Shown here in pieces: positions 7,877 to 17,194 of a DNA stretch of 64,000 nucleotides. Position 1 is the stretch's first letter. Each line of letters starts with the position of its first letter. Position numbers and translations under genes: made by a program. Location: NCBI GenBank assembly GCA_034439615.1, contig JAWXAT010000034.1, positions 1 through 64,000 of the forward strand, read 5' to 3'. Under the pieces are notes generated by a model, which saw only the letters and a list, made by a program, of their open reading frames with translations, made no database searches and was not told where the DNA came from. This DNA comes from Oligoflexia bacterium (GTDB taxonomy: Bacteria > Bdellovibrionota > Bdellovibrionia > JABDDW01).

Positions 7877-9160
7877 CTAATTTAGACTTGGACAGCTCGC
7901 ACAAGGTGGTTGTTTGTTTTTAGCCTTCCTGGCTAGAAATGCAGACTTTTTATTCTCTTGAAGTTTGGTTCGCTCAGGATCGTCCCACTGAGATTTGAAA
8001 ATTTCAATAGGTACACCACCTTTGTGGACTGCCAATGGCACGACGTCGTTATGCTGCCTAAAATAAAAATTTGCTTTTCTTAAGAGATCTTCGCCACTCT
8101 TAATTTTTTGATGATACAAAAATCGATTCTTGAGTGAATGAAACAGTCCCTCAATCATTGAGTTTGAAAAATGCACATCAACTTGAGCAAGAATACGCCG
8201 AAGTCTGTTTGACGTGATAAATTGAATAACCTTTCCATTATTATTTTCTTTTCCTGGGTCCATCATTACATCTGAAGAAATATCCGTGCCCAGTAATTCT
8301 CTAGATTTCTGACGGGCAAGCTTTAGAGTTTCGACTGTTTCTTGGGCTGTGATCTCGTTTGTCACTCGCCACGCCAAAACATACCTAGAAAAATTATCGA
8401 TGATGGCTTGAATATAAAACTTTACGTTAGGTGCGATTGCCACTTCAGTGACATCAACATGCCAGATTTCATTGGGCTTTGTGGCTCTAATACCTGTTTT
8501 CTTAAATTCCTTTTTCTCTAATCTCCAAGGCCTACACCACTCAAACACTCTGAAGTACTTGTACCAGGTATCAACAGAGCAAAATAACTCACCAGTTCTT
8601 TGTGCAAGCAGGTGAAGAGATGCGATCGAGATATGGGCGTATTTCTTGGCAGTGACAATTTTTTTCATCGATGAGATTTCATCTTCAGTTAACTGCGAAG
8701 CTTTTCTTCGCTCGCACGGGCTCTTTGTATTATTACAAAGAGAAATCTCAGAGGCCCACCGCCTGTACGAGCTTTTGGTAAGCCCTATGGCTTCAAGACA
8801 GTGGCTTAATTTGTTGTGCTTTAGACTTTCTTGAATAGCTGCTACGATTTGTGCTCGAGACTGCTTGCTTCTTAACTGCTTAGTTCGAAAGTCAAATGGG
8901 AATACCTTTCTGACCGTCTCAAGTAAACGGCGCATAGACTTTTCTTTGGCAAGTTCATTCTCTAAAAATTCAGATTTTTTTCTGTAAACAGATTCAAACT
9001 CGATAACATTTGTTGTGTCTGTTTGCCTCTGTGTTTTAACCCAGTATTGAGCGGTTGTGCGCGGGATCTTCATGTCTGGAAAGAGATAGACATTTCGAGC
9101 GCGAGCGACTTCTTTTTTTACAACATTTGGGTACGATCGATATTTAAGGGCTGCTTCCAT
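7877..9160 (-). CDS. DDE integrase-core transposase
   Basis: A 427-residue transposase with a retroviral-type integrase core. An N-terminal DNA-binding half (helical, PRTTAQYWVKT, then a second HTH around KSSYRRWASE) leads to the catalytic core: Asp in WHVDVTEV, Asp in MMDPGKENNNG and Glu in SNSMIEGLFHSLKNRF, with spacing fitting the D,D(35)E pattern. The C-terminus ends in an unusual CASCPSLN. I start at 9160 (MEAALKYRS); an in-frame GTG at 9214 is possible. The organisation is single-frame, not the two-frame layout of IS3. I could not find matching terminal inverted repeats, so element borders stay undefined. The neighbourhood has small orphan frames on both sides, consistent with an old or domesticated insertion. 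Confidence 0.85.
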   Translation of the reverse strand: MEAALKYRSYPNVVKKEVARARNVYLFPDMKIPRTTAQYWVKTQRQTDTTNVIEFESVYRKKSEFLENELAKEKSMRRLLETVRKVFPFDFRTKQLRSKQSRAQIVAAIQESLKHNKLSHCLEAIGLTKSSYRRWASEISLCNNTKSPCERRKASQLTEDEISSMKKIVTAKKYAHISIASLHLLAQRTGELFCSVDTWYKYFRVFEWCRPWRLEKKEFKKTGIRATKPNEIWHVDVTEVAIAPNVKFYIQAIIDNFSRYVLAWRVTNEITAQETVETLKLARQKSRELLGTDISSDVMMDPGKENNNGKVIQFITSNRLRRILAQVDVHFSNSMIEGLFHSLKNRFLYHQKIKSGEDLLRKANFYFRQHNDVVPLAVHKGGVPIEIFKSQWDDPERTKLQENKKSAFLARKAKNKQPPCASCPSLN

Positions 9161-9243
9161 AAGGTGTCCAATCCTACAGACGAAAAATTCGGCAGCTCGG
9201 GTGCAGAATTTCACATTGCTCTGTTGTTTTAATGTGTTAGGTG

Positions 9244-9268
9244 CGGCTCAAACTTAAAGTTTGAGCCG
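9244..9268. repeat. Perfect 25-bp palindrome upstream of the integrase gene
   Basis: CGGCTCAAACTT and AAGTTTGAGCCG flank a single base. It is 83 bp before the chosen integrase start. It could be a terminator for minus-strand transcription coming from the right, an element end or a recognition site; the minus strand lacks a T-run after it. Confidence 0.6.
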
Positions 9269-9514
9269 TTTGTGAAGGCTTCTTGCCATAAAATTTGTGA
9301 GGAGTCTATCGGTCTTACAATTCAAAAAAATATCTGTTTTTGTCCTGATTTCTTCGATCTTCGGATCACTATGCAATTTTTTAATATCACGATGCCATAT
9401 CCTAGATAGGCACCACTTATTGTTCAAACTAGGCTTATCACCAATTAATACGCTGATGTCGGTTTGATTGTCTGACGCAGATGCAGGCTTTAGTATTTTT
9501 GAGCTAATTCCGAC
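9254..9514 (-). other. Open 86-codon frame without start codon; possible gene remnant
   Basis: A minus-strand frame is open from 9514 to a TAA inside the palindrome at 9254. It encodes a protein-like string including NNKWCLSRIWHRD, HSDPKIEEIRTKTDIF and FMARSLHKRLKL. No ATG or GTG with a Shine-Dalgarno is available near its beginning, so if real it is a 5'-truncated remnant. It fills most of the 9215-9573 gap, which otherwise holds only the palindrome. Confidence 0.25.
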
Positions 9515-9573
9515 TTATCCAGTATGACAAGCCTTATAAACCACGCGAACTACGCCGCGCGAACACTCGGCAA

Positions 9574-9678
9574 TTACAGAAGTGCGATTTTAAATGGTGG
9601 TTTTATTTTAATTGGAGGAATGGGACCAAATATTTCCCAATATTGCTCTAGAAAATCTAAATATTCATCTAATGTCAC
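9574..9678 (-). CDS. 34-aa protein overlapping the nucleotidyltransferase gene
   Basis: GTG-initiated frame of 34 codons (TLDEYLDFLEQYWEIFGPIP, then PIKIKPPFKIALL). GGTGG lies 4 nt before the GTG, and the frame begins 14 nt before the upstream gene's stop, a layout typical of translational coupling. The amphipathic DEYLDFLEQYWEIFGP segment followed by a proline/lysine tail looks like a selected small protein rather than chance, and resembles short proteins I recall near such nucleotidyltransferases in deltaproteobacterial genomes; that memory is not verified. A role as partner or antidote of the nucleotidyltransferase is inference. Confidence 0.6.
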   Translation of the reverse strand: MTLDEYLDFLEQYWEIFGPIPPIKIKPPFKIALL

Positions 9679-10192
9679 TGTTACCACCTAATTTTTTAAT
9701 AACTTCCCATTCATTAAAGAGATCTGCATATTCTTTTATTCTTTTCCAATCCATAGAACTATTATGAGCTAAAATAAGTGCTTGAATATCGGCTTTATCT
9801 TGAAGTTCACGTGTCGGTTCATTTTTGTAAGCTTGAATTTTGAGACCAATTATATCTTCTGGCATAACTACACGGGTTGAAAGCTTTTCTGAATCTTGTG
9901 CCAGGCTCAACATTTTTTGGCTGAGGGGTCGATTGGCTAAAATAATATCTAAATTTCCAACACCTTGAAATTGTAAAACATCATCTGTTTGGTGGACAAG
10001 TTTGAAACCACTCTTTGTAAGGCTCTCAATAATAATATTTTTCTTTTTGCCATCAGCTAAAAAATCAATATCGGCAGTAGCTCGGTTGATGCCATGTGCT
10101 GCCAATGCAAAACCACCTATGAGCGCGTGTTCAATGCCCTGAGCTTGAAGACACGCGCTGGATATTGTTAAAGTTTTTCTTAAGTTGATCAT
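9665..10192 (-). CDS. Nucleotidyltransferase-fold protein (MNT/AbiEii-like)
   Basis: A 175-residue protein of the DNA polymerase-beta-type nucleotidyltransferase fold. Gly26-Gly27 (LIGGFALAAHG) and Asp41/Asp43 (TADIDFLA) form the signature. A helical C-terminal half includes the MPEDIIGLKIQAYKNE segment typical of AbiEii/MNT-like stand-alone enzymes, followed by DKADIQALI. Relatives transfer NMP to RNA or protein targets, often as toxin or antitoxin components. It has a tiny overlapping gene downstream (9574-9678). There is no Shine-Dalgarno before the ATG at 10192, but TATACT lies 6 nt upstream, so a leaderless transcript is possible. The true substrate cannot be read from the sequence. Confidence 0.82.
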   Translation of the reverse strand: MINLRKTLTISSACLQAQGIEHALIGGFALAAHGINRATADIDFLADGKKKNIIIESLTKSGFKLVHQTDDVLQFQGVGNLDIILANRPLSQKMLSLAQDSEKLSTRVVMPEDIIGLKIQAYKNEPTRELQDKADIQALILAHNSSMDWKRIKEYADLFNEWEVIKKLGGNSDIR

Positions 10193-10591
10193 GGTATAAG
10201 TATAAGACCAGATAGATTAAATTTCATCTTGAAAGGAATGCTCGGTACTTAGTCTAGTTCGTAAGTTACCGAAAACACACATATCAAAACCTCGCGAGTA
10301 GCATTACGTAGCATAAACATTAAGTTCCGCAAGATTTCACCCCGATCCCGATGACTTTTGCCAACAGGTCTTGGTGCAAACTAAAGCTTAGCTTCTCAGT
10401 GGCACCATCTAGATCACTTCCAACCACCCTTAAATAGACGTTACCCGCACCAACACATACAGTGGTCGAACTGTCATTACTTTAGACAATCTTACAAATA
10501 GTACGTTCCTACACTTCGGCAAATCTAATTTAAGAGTCTATTTAAGGTCATAAAATTGCAGTACAGATCGGTGAATCAACTGGAGAATAAA
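10193..10591. other. Intergenic region of about 400 bp
   Basis: Divergent promoters for the nucleotidyltransferase (minus) and the hydrolase (plus) should lie here. Beyond TATACT at 10199-10204 on the minus strand I see no strong promoter, repeat, hairpin or small gene. Confidence 0.5.
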
Positions 10592-12115
10592 ATGAAATTA
10601 ATAATTGGCCTCTTGCTCACTGTATTTAGTTCCACGGCTTTTGCGACTTCACGCCTTGATGTTACTTCGCAAGCTATTGAGCGGGGTTGCTTAATCGCAA
10701 TTGGGCTCACACAAAAAGGTAATCCCAATGGCCCGTTTGCAAATCAGTTTCTTTGTATCAATAATCCTGTAACCGAAGCTGGAACCTACAAAGAACTTAG
10801 GGGTTGTGCTGTTAGTATTGTTGATACGAACACCAAATCACTCATGAGTTTTCAGCAATTCAACTTTGACTTACAAACTTCAATTATACAGGTTGCTAAA
10901 CCCTGTTCGCGCGAAAGTGTACCAGAGCTTATTACGTTGCCTATTTCTGAAAACCAAGTTGTTGGCGATTTGATAAAAATGTTTATAGGTTTTAATTCTG
11001 ACCCGCACATTGTTGCAGAAGTAATTCCATTTAGTAAAATTCTTAGCGAATTGCATTCAAAACCTGTCGACGTTATCGGTGGTGGTTTTCCATCGCAACC
11101 AGGGACCACTGGCCAGTCACCTGCAGATATGAATAAACACCACACAGTGAAGGTGTTTTTCGGTACCGATCGTAAAGTATTAAACACAGGAGCAGGTTTG
11201 CAATTTACGGGTGACAGAAATGAAAATAGCCAGATCACCCTCGGTGTTGCTGACGTGAGTATTCCAAAGTCTCATAAGCCAGGCGAGCTTGAAGCTCCTT
11301 CGGTATATTCATTGGAATTTCGAAACAATCCTGATCAGCATGTGATGGTGAAGTCTGTCGCAGTTGAAGGGGCTGATACTTTTTTTCAAAAAATAAAAGC
11401 GAAGGTCTCTACAGCTTACAATAAAGATCTATTTATTTTTGTTCATGGATACAATGTAACTTTCGATGAGGCTTTGCGAAGAACAGCGCAAATTGCTTTT
11501 GATATACAATTTCAAGGAGCCCCGATACTTTATAGCTGGCCAAGTGAAGCAAAAATTTGGAGATATCCGGTCGACGAAGCCAATGTTGAATGGAGCTACC
11601 GACACTTAAGTACTTTTATAAATGATATTGTTAAAACCTCTGGTGCACAAAAAATTCATCTCATTGCACATAGCATGGGAAATAGAGCATTAACGAATGC
11701 TATTGAGTCCCTTTGGAAAAGTCGAGCAGTGGGGCCTAAAACTTTCCAAGAAGTTATATTAGCTGCCCCCGACGTTGATGCCGGAACTTTTAAAGATATT
11801 TCCTATGCGATTAAAGATGCAGCAAAAAGAGTGACAGTCTATTCTTCCGGAAATGATAAGGCGTTAATGGCATCAAAGTGGTTACATAAGCATAAGCGAC
11901 TTGGTTTGATGAACCTTTTAATTGAGGGGATTCAAACTATAGATGCTAGTCTTACTGACACTTCGATGTTTGGTTTAGGCCATTCCTATTACGGATCAAA
12001 ATTACCAGTTCTTGAAGATATTAAGTATTTGCTTATTTACGGGTATTCTCCAGAGCAGAGATACAACTTAAAGCCAATAGATCATTCTAAGCCTCGGTAT
12101 TGGACTTTTAAATAA
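10592..12115 (+). CDS. Secreted alpha/beta hydrolase (DUF900-type)
   Basis: A 507-residue exported hydrolase. I choose the ATG at 10592 because GGAG lies about 8 nt upstream and the signal peptide (KLIIGLLLTVFSSTAFA) then starts the protein. The N-terminal ~200 residues are a separate domain with paired Cys. The C-terminal domain matches DUF900 alpha/beta hydrolases: VKVFFGTDRK entry, LFIFVHGYNVTFDEALRR (oxyanion strand), nucleophile Ser in IAHSMGNRAL, Asp in AAPDVDAGTF and His in GLGHSYYG. Relatives are esterases or lipases of broad specificity. It stands alone; the gene after it is a lipoprotein pseudogene. Substrate unknown. Confidence 0.85.
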   Translation: MKLIIGLLLTVFSSTAFATSRLDVTSQAIERGCLIAIGLTQKGNPNGPFANQFLCINNPVTEAGTYKELRGCAVSIVDTNTKSLMSFQQFNFDLQTSIIQVAKPCSRESVPELITLPISENQVVGDLIKMFIGFNSDPHIVAEVIPFSKILSELHSKPVDVIGGGFPSQPGTTGQSPADMNKHHTVKVFFGTDRKVLNTGAGLQFTGDRNENSQITLGVADVSIPKSHKPGELEAPSVYSLEFRNNPDQHVMVKSVAVEGADTFFQKIKAKVSTAYNKDLFIFVHGYNVTFDEALRRTAQIAFDIQFQGAPILYSWPSEAKIWRYPVDEANVEWSYRHLSTFINDIVKTSGAQKIHLIAHSMGNRALTNAIESLWKSRAVGPKTFQEVILAAPDVDAGTFKDISYAIKDAAKRVTVYSSGNDKALMASKWLHKHKRLGLMNLLIEGIQTIDASLTDTSMFGLGHSYYGSKLPVLEDIKYLLIYGYSPEQRYNLKPIDHSKPRYWTFK

Positions 12116-12287
12116 ATTTATTCCTGTTTTAAGAGTGAAAAACCATAACGCCTGATCTGTCGCCTGATAACCTAAATATCTTACATTTGCCCAGCCTGAG
12201 CGGGACATTATCGCTGCGGAATAACACAGATTTAAGCAACCAGGTCTTTTGTCCGATATAGACATGTACTACACCGGGGAGTGACCG

Positions 12288-13514
12288 ATGCGGCAGAAAC
12301 CAAGATTGTTTAAGTTTCTTTTAATAGCCTTTTTGGCCATTGTTATTATTGGCTTTCAGAACTGTGATTCAGCAAAAGACAAATTTGCTAAATTTAAAAC
12401 CAAGAATATCACCACAGCGAATATCTCTTTAGGTTCTGGAACACCTTTTCATCACTCTTCTATCTCGTTTTCAGGCTCTGATGTCACGCAAATCAGCGGA
12501 AATAAAAATCATATGGCTCCTTGGAATACTAGCGATAGTACAACCCATAGCAATGATTTCACATGTGCCCTCATTTCAGATGGTCGTATCATTTGCTGGG
12601 GTGATAATTCTTTTGGCCAACTTGGTGATGAATCATATCGAACGCGTTCGTATCCCAAACTTGTATCAGGTTTAAAAGCTCAAGCTGTTCAAATATCTAT
12701 TGGCGGTCAGCATGCCTGTGCACTTCTTGCCAATGGTGAAATCCAATGTTGGGGAAGAAATAAATCTGGTCAACTTGGTGATGGGCTACAACTTCAAAGT
12801 CCGCTGCCAAAATTAGTGACGGGGCTATTGAACAAAGCCGTAAAAATCACAGCAGGATTTGCCCATACGTGTGCCCTTTTGATAGATGATAAAGTTCAAT
12901 GCTGGGGAGATAATCAATCAAGTCAATTGGGTAGTAAAGAATTCCAACCCCATACAGAAAATATTAAAAATAATGGCAGGTTTTCTCAAAACGCAATTTT
13001 GGCCACATATTTAGATCTTCAGTTTTATAAAATCATAGAATTAAGCGCTGGTGGATTTCATACATGCGCTTTAGCTTCAAAAATATCTAATCCTACAGAC
13101 ACTGCGGTGTTTTGTTGGGGTGAAAATGGATATGGACAATTGGGCAATGGAGAAACACGAACAGATTTTTTTATTCCACAACACAAAAAGAGCCTCAAGA
13201 GGTTAACAATTTATTAAGTTCTACCAAGTCTTTATCCTCTGGCATGAACAACACCTGCGCCCTTTTAAACGATGGTCAAATCCAATGCTGGGGAGTTGTT
13301 GGAAGTCAGGTTTCGCCATCTGAGGGGTTTATTAGCTATTTGACCACTGGAACTCCAAAACTGGTGGAAGGCCTAATAAGTAAGGCTGTAAGTATTGTCT
13401 CTGGAGATGCTCACTGGCGAAGTCAAATGCTGGGGATCTAACGAACAAGGGCAGTTGGGTGTGGATCCAAATATCATAAACTCAAGCGCAGCACCGGTAG
13501 TCGTTAAATTTTAA
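12288..13514 (+). pseudogene. RCC1-repeat lipoprotein gene with two frame breaks
   Basis: The leader MRQKPRLFKFLLIAFLAIVIIG ends in FQNC, a lipoprotein signal. RCC1-type blades follow, each with CAL...G.I.CWG...GQLG (for example CALISDGRIICWGDNSFGQLG). Frame 1 stops at 13217. The repeat continues in the -1 frame from a T7 run near 13165 (NTCALLNDGQIQCWG), then breaks again near 13420 and returns to the first frame (GEVKCWGSNEQGQLGV) to end at 13514. The pattern fits a 1-nt loss in the T run plus a loss of about 20 nt in the last blade. The intact gene would encode a roughly 410-residue beta-propeller surface lipoprotein. Assembly error is the alternative for the first break. Confidence 0.8.
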
Positions 13515-13636
13515 GCTGGTGAGAACGTTCTGCATAATTGAGAACAAGCTTTGAAATTAAAACCTTGTGCTCCACGAATTTTATAAAGTATAAAGGTCTC
13601 AATTATTTATAAAACCGTGTGCTCGAGATAACACTC

Positions 13637-15937
13637 ATGAACTTTCAAACTTGGATTTTACAAAAACTACCAGGCATTTCACTTCACAGTGCAGAGGCCG
13701 TATTAAAGCTGACTGATGAAGGCTCAACAGTTCCTTTTATCGCCCGTTATCGTAAAGAAGCTACGGGTAATTTAGATGAAGTCATGATACAAAAAGTTAT
13801 CGACGCAAAAGAAGAAATGGAAATGGTTCTTAAACGTCAAACCCATATCTTAGGTGAAATTGAACACCAGAAAAAATTAACACCTGAACTTAAAAAACTC
13901 ATCTCGAGCACTTTTGATCTAACGATGCTTGAAGAAATCTATCTTCCATTTAAGCAAAAACGAAAAACTAAAGCAACTCTCGCAAAAGAAGCAGGCCTTG
14001 AACCTTTGGCCTTATGGATTTGGAATACTTGCCAAGGAAAAGAGAAACTAGGAAATATTTCTTTAGAAGATAAAGCAAAAGAATTTATTAATGAGAAATT
14101 TGAACTTACAGATGTAAAAACTGTTTTAGAAAAAACCCAAGACATCTTAATAGAAATGTTCTCACTTGAAACAGAACTCAGGGATTATGTACGAGATGCT
14201 ATTTTTAAACGTGCACACGTTATCACCTCGAAGGCTAAAAAAGCACAGCCTCATAGTAAGTTTGAACGTTACTTTGAGCATTCTGAAGCGATTACCTCTC
14301 TTCAAAATCCACAAAACTCTCACCGCTATTTGGCGATGCGCCGTGGGTGGACAGAAGAAGAACTTTCTTTAACTATTGATGGCTCACCCGATGAACCCGA
14401 GCTTCACGAGAGTAACGTTACACATTTTGAAAAATTAGCACTTAAAGTACCCACTGCACCCGGTGCTGCTATTTTAAAACGAGCTGCCCTTTTAGCATAT
14501 AAAGTACACGTACTCTCAAGTGTTGAAAACCAAGTACATAAAACTTTAAAAACAATTGCCGATGAAGCTGCAATTTCAGTGTTTGCTGAAAACTTAAGAA
14601 AGTTACTTCTAGCTTCACCCTTTGGTTCAAAATCTGTATTGGGTGTAGACCCTGGTTTACGTACAGGTTGCAAGCTAGCTTTAGTTTCTGATTCAGGTGA
14701 ATATCAAACAAGTACAGTGATTCACACTCAAGGCGAAAGTTCTCACGCTGAAAAAATCTTATGTGAAATAGCTAAAAAAACTAAATTAAAAGCTGTCGCT
14801 GTGGGTAACGGTACAGCTGGGCGTGAAACTGAAACATTTATTCGCGAATGTTTTAAGAAAAACGATATTAAAGTTCCGGTTGTCATGGTGAGTGAATCTG
14901 GAGCCAGTGTTTACAGTGCAAGTGCAGTAGCACGCGAGGAATTTCCTGATTTAGATCTTACAGTCAGAGGGGCCATTTCTATTGCTAGGCGGTTACAAGA
15001 TCCTTTGGCAGAACTTGTTAAGGTTGATCCTAAAAGTATTGGTGTTGGTCAGTATCAACATGATGTTTCACAAACAGAACTTAAAAAATCTTTAGATTTC
15101 GTGGTGGATTCTTGCGTGAATGCGGTGGGCATAAACCTCAATACGGCATCCATGCATTTACTCAGTCATATTTCAGGCATTAGTGAATCTTTGGCAAAAA
15201 CTATTGTCAGTCATCGAGATAAAAAAGGGCTTTTTAAATCGCGCCTTGAACTTTTAAAGCTCCCACGATTTTCTGAAAAAGTTTTTGAACAAAGTGCGGG
15301 CTTTTTACGAATTCCTAATAGCGAAAATCCTCTAGACAATACCGGTATCCACCCGGAGCGTTATCCATTTTTAGAAAAATTAGCAAAAAGTATGGGCAAA
15401 AAAATCACTGACTTTATCGGTTCAGGGGCAAGTGTTCTTAAAAGCAATAAACAATTATCAACAGAGATTGGCGCTTTCACCTTAAACGATATTGCAAATG
15501 AACTTGAAAAACCCGGCCGTGACCCCCGTGACGAGTTTGTGGCGTTTCAGTATCGTGATGATATTCATGCCATCCAAGATCTTAAACCAGGCCTTATCTG
15601 CCCCGGCATTGTGACGAATGTTACAAATTTTGGAGCCTTTGTTGACATTGGTGTTCATCAAGACGGTCTCGTTCACATTTCTCAACTAAGTAATACATTT
15701 GTTAAAGACCCACGCTCTGTTGTGAGCCCCGGTGATAAAGTTCAAGTTAAAGTTATTGAAGTGAATCTTGAAAAAAATCAAATTGCACTTACCATGAAAA
15801 TGGATGCCGCTGTGGGTTCGATCACAAAACCGTCAGGTGCTGGTAAATCACAACCTGTAGCAAAGCCACAGGAAAAAGTTTCTATGAATAATGCATTTGC
15901 TAGTTTAGCAGGCCTTACGGGTCTTAAAAAGAATTAA
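13637..15937 (+). CDS. tex: Tex-family RNA-binding transcription accessory protein
   Basis: A 766-residue homologue of Tex, a nucleic-acid-binding factor linked to transcription in many bacteria. Domains in order: helical Tex N-terminus with TVPFIARYRKEATGNLDEV near residue 35, the YqgF-like RNase H fold beginning VLGVDPGLRTGCK near 340, helix-hairpin-helix segments (SVNAVGINLNTAS, then HISGISESLAKTIV), and a C-terminal S1 domain (GIVTNVTNFGAFVDIG, DGLVHISQLS). The ATG at 13637 fits the family N-terminus better than the GTG at 13619. It is 10 bp upstream of a multi-S1 protein gene, with which it surely forms an operon. Confidence 0.95.
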   Translation: MNFQTWILQKLPGISLHSAEAVLKLTDEGSTVPFIARYRKEATGNLDEVMIQKVIDAKEEMEMVLKRQTHILGEIEHQKKLTPELKKLISSTFDLTMLEEIYLPFKQKRKTKATLAKEAGLEPLALWIWNTCQGKEKLGNISLEDKAKEFINEKFELTDVKTVLEKTQDILIEMFSLETELRDYVRDAIFKRAHVITSKAKKAQPHSKFERYFEHSEAITSLQNPQNSHRYLAMRRGWTEEELSLTIDGSPDEPELHESNVTHFEKLALKVPTAPGAAILKRAALLAYKVHVLSSVENQVHKTLKTIADEAAISVFAENLRKLLLASPFGSKSVLGVDPGLRTGCKLALVSDSGEYQTSTVIHTQGESSHAEKILCEIAKKTKLKAVAVGNGTAGRETETFIRECFKKNDIKVPVVMVSESGASVYSASAVAREEFPDLDLTVRGAISIARRLQDPLAELVKVDPKSIGVGQYQHDVSQTELKKSLDFVVDSCVNAVGINLNTASMHLLSHISGISESLAKTIVSHRDKKGLFKSRLELLKLPRFSEKVFEQSAGFLRIPNSENPLDNTGIHPERYPFLEKLAKSMGKKITDFIGSGASVLKSNKQLSTEIGAFTLNDIANELEKPGRDPRDEFVAFQYRDDIHAIQDLKPGLICPGIVTNVTNFGAFVDIGVHQDGLVHISQLSNTFVKDPRSVVSPGDKVQVKVIEVNLEKNQIALTMKMDAAVGSITKPSGAGKSQPVAKPQEKVSMNNAFASLAGLTGLKKN

Positions 15938-15947
15938 GGATACATTT

Positions 15948-17153
15948 ATGGCAAAGAAAAAAGCAGTTGATCTTTTCGGAGACGAAGATCTTGAGTCAAA
16001 ATCTACGGATTTTGCCAACCTTTTAGAAGATCAAAATCTAGATCAAAAAAAATTGCACCCTGGCGATAAATTAAAAGGCGCGATTCTTACAATTGGCAAT
16101 CAAGAAGCTTTTATCAGCACTGGAACCCCTATAGATGGAGCACTTCCCATCGCGGATCTTCTTGATAGTGATAACCAAGTAAAATTCAAAGTAGGCGATG
16201 TTATTGAAGTTAAAGTTGTGCGCGTTGGAGATGCCGAGATACTTCTTAAGCGCCTAGGTACAACTAATTCATCAGGTGGCGCCACCGATCTTGGGGAAGC
16301 TTTTGAATTAGAGCTCCCCGTTGATGGTAAAGTCACAGAGCTAATTAAAGGTGGTTTTAGAGTTGAAGTAAAAGACAAACTCGCATTTTGCCCAATAAGC
16401 CAAATGGATTTTCATGTAGATATGCCTGAAGACTACTTAGGCAAACGTTATTTGTTTCTCATCACCAAGTTTGATCAAAATGGCCGTAACCTCGTTGTGT
16501 CGCGCCGTCGTATTTTAGATTTGCAAAAACAAGAATCTGAAGGTGATTTTTTGCAGCGCTACAAAAAAGGCGACATCTTTCAGGGTAAAATCACGCGCCT
16601 TGAAAAGTTTGGAGCTTTTATTGAAGTGCATGGATCAATTCAAGGGTTGATTCCTATTTCGGAATTGGCTTGGGCCCGAGTGAATGATCCTCGCGATATA
16701 GTAAGTATTGGTCAAACTGTTCAAGTCATACTTCTGGATGCCGCCTATTTTGAAGGAAGGCTCAAAGCTTCTTTTTCATTAAAACAAGGTGGAGGCGAAG
16801 GAGATCCTTGGCTCAGAGTTGTGAATGATTTTCCTGTAGGAACCATTTTTGAAGGGATTATTGAAAGAAAAGAACCCTACGGCATTTTTGTAAACGTCAT
16901 GCCGGGAGTAACGGGGTTACTTCCAAAATCTAAGTATGCAGATTCAAGTGAGACGCATATCTTTGAGCGCGCAAAAAAAGGCGATAAAGTAAAAGTGCAA
17001 ATTGATGAAATACGTTTTGAAGAAAAAAGAATTTCACTCTCCCCACCTATTGAAAAATTTGATCTCTCAGGTAAATCCCTTTCCAGCTCCAACTCTCAAA
17101 AAGGTTTTGGATCTTTTGGTGATTTACTTAAAGATGTAAAAATCAAAAAATAA
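15948..17153 (+). CDS. Multi-S1-domain RNA-binding protein (ribosomal S1-like)
   Basis: A 401-residue protein built from about four S1 (OB-fold) units: around 40-105 (divergent), 130-190, 205-280 (GKITRLEKFGAFIEVHGSIQ with GLIPISEL) and 295-370 (GIIERKEPYGIFVNVMPGVT with GLLPKS). It resembles a shortened ribosomal protein S1 and likely binds single-stranded RNA. The N-terminus (MAKKKAVDLFGDEDLES) and C-terminus (Ser/Lys-rich) are charged tails. AGGA precedes the ATG. It is immediately downstream of tex, so both S1 proteins should be co-expressed. Whether it works on the ribosome or elsewhere is open. Confidence 0.88.
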   Translation: MAKKKAVDLFGDEDLESKSTDFANLLEDQNLDQKKLHPGDKLKGAILTIGNQEAFISTGTPIDGALPIADLLDSDNQVKFKVGDVIEVKVVRVGDAEILLKRLGTTNSSGGATDLGEAFELELPVDGKVTELIKGGFRVEVKDKLAFCPISQMDFHVDMPEDYLGKRYLFLITKFDQNGRNLVVSRRRILDLQKQESEGDFLQRYKKGDIFQGKITRLEKFGAFIEVHGSIQGLIPISELAWARVNDPRDIVSIGQTVQVILLDAAYFEGRLKASFSLKQGGGEGDPWLRVVNDFPVGTIFEGIIERKEPYGIFVNVMPGVTGLLPKSKYADSSETHIFERAKKGDKVKVQIDEIRFEEKRISLSPPIEKFDLSGKSLSSSNSQKGFGSFGDLLKDVKIKK

Positions 17154-17194
17154 TTATTTACCGATCTTATAACAATTGAGGTTTAAATATTTTT

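Noticed and set aside
13522-13531. AGAACGTTCT palindrome after the RCC1 pseudogene, considered as an SOS (LexA) box
   Set aside because: It lacks the spacer expected in GAAC-N4-GTTC type boxes and no damage-response gene follows; a 10-bp palindrome can occur by chance.
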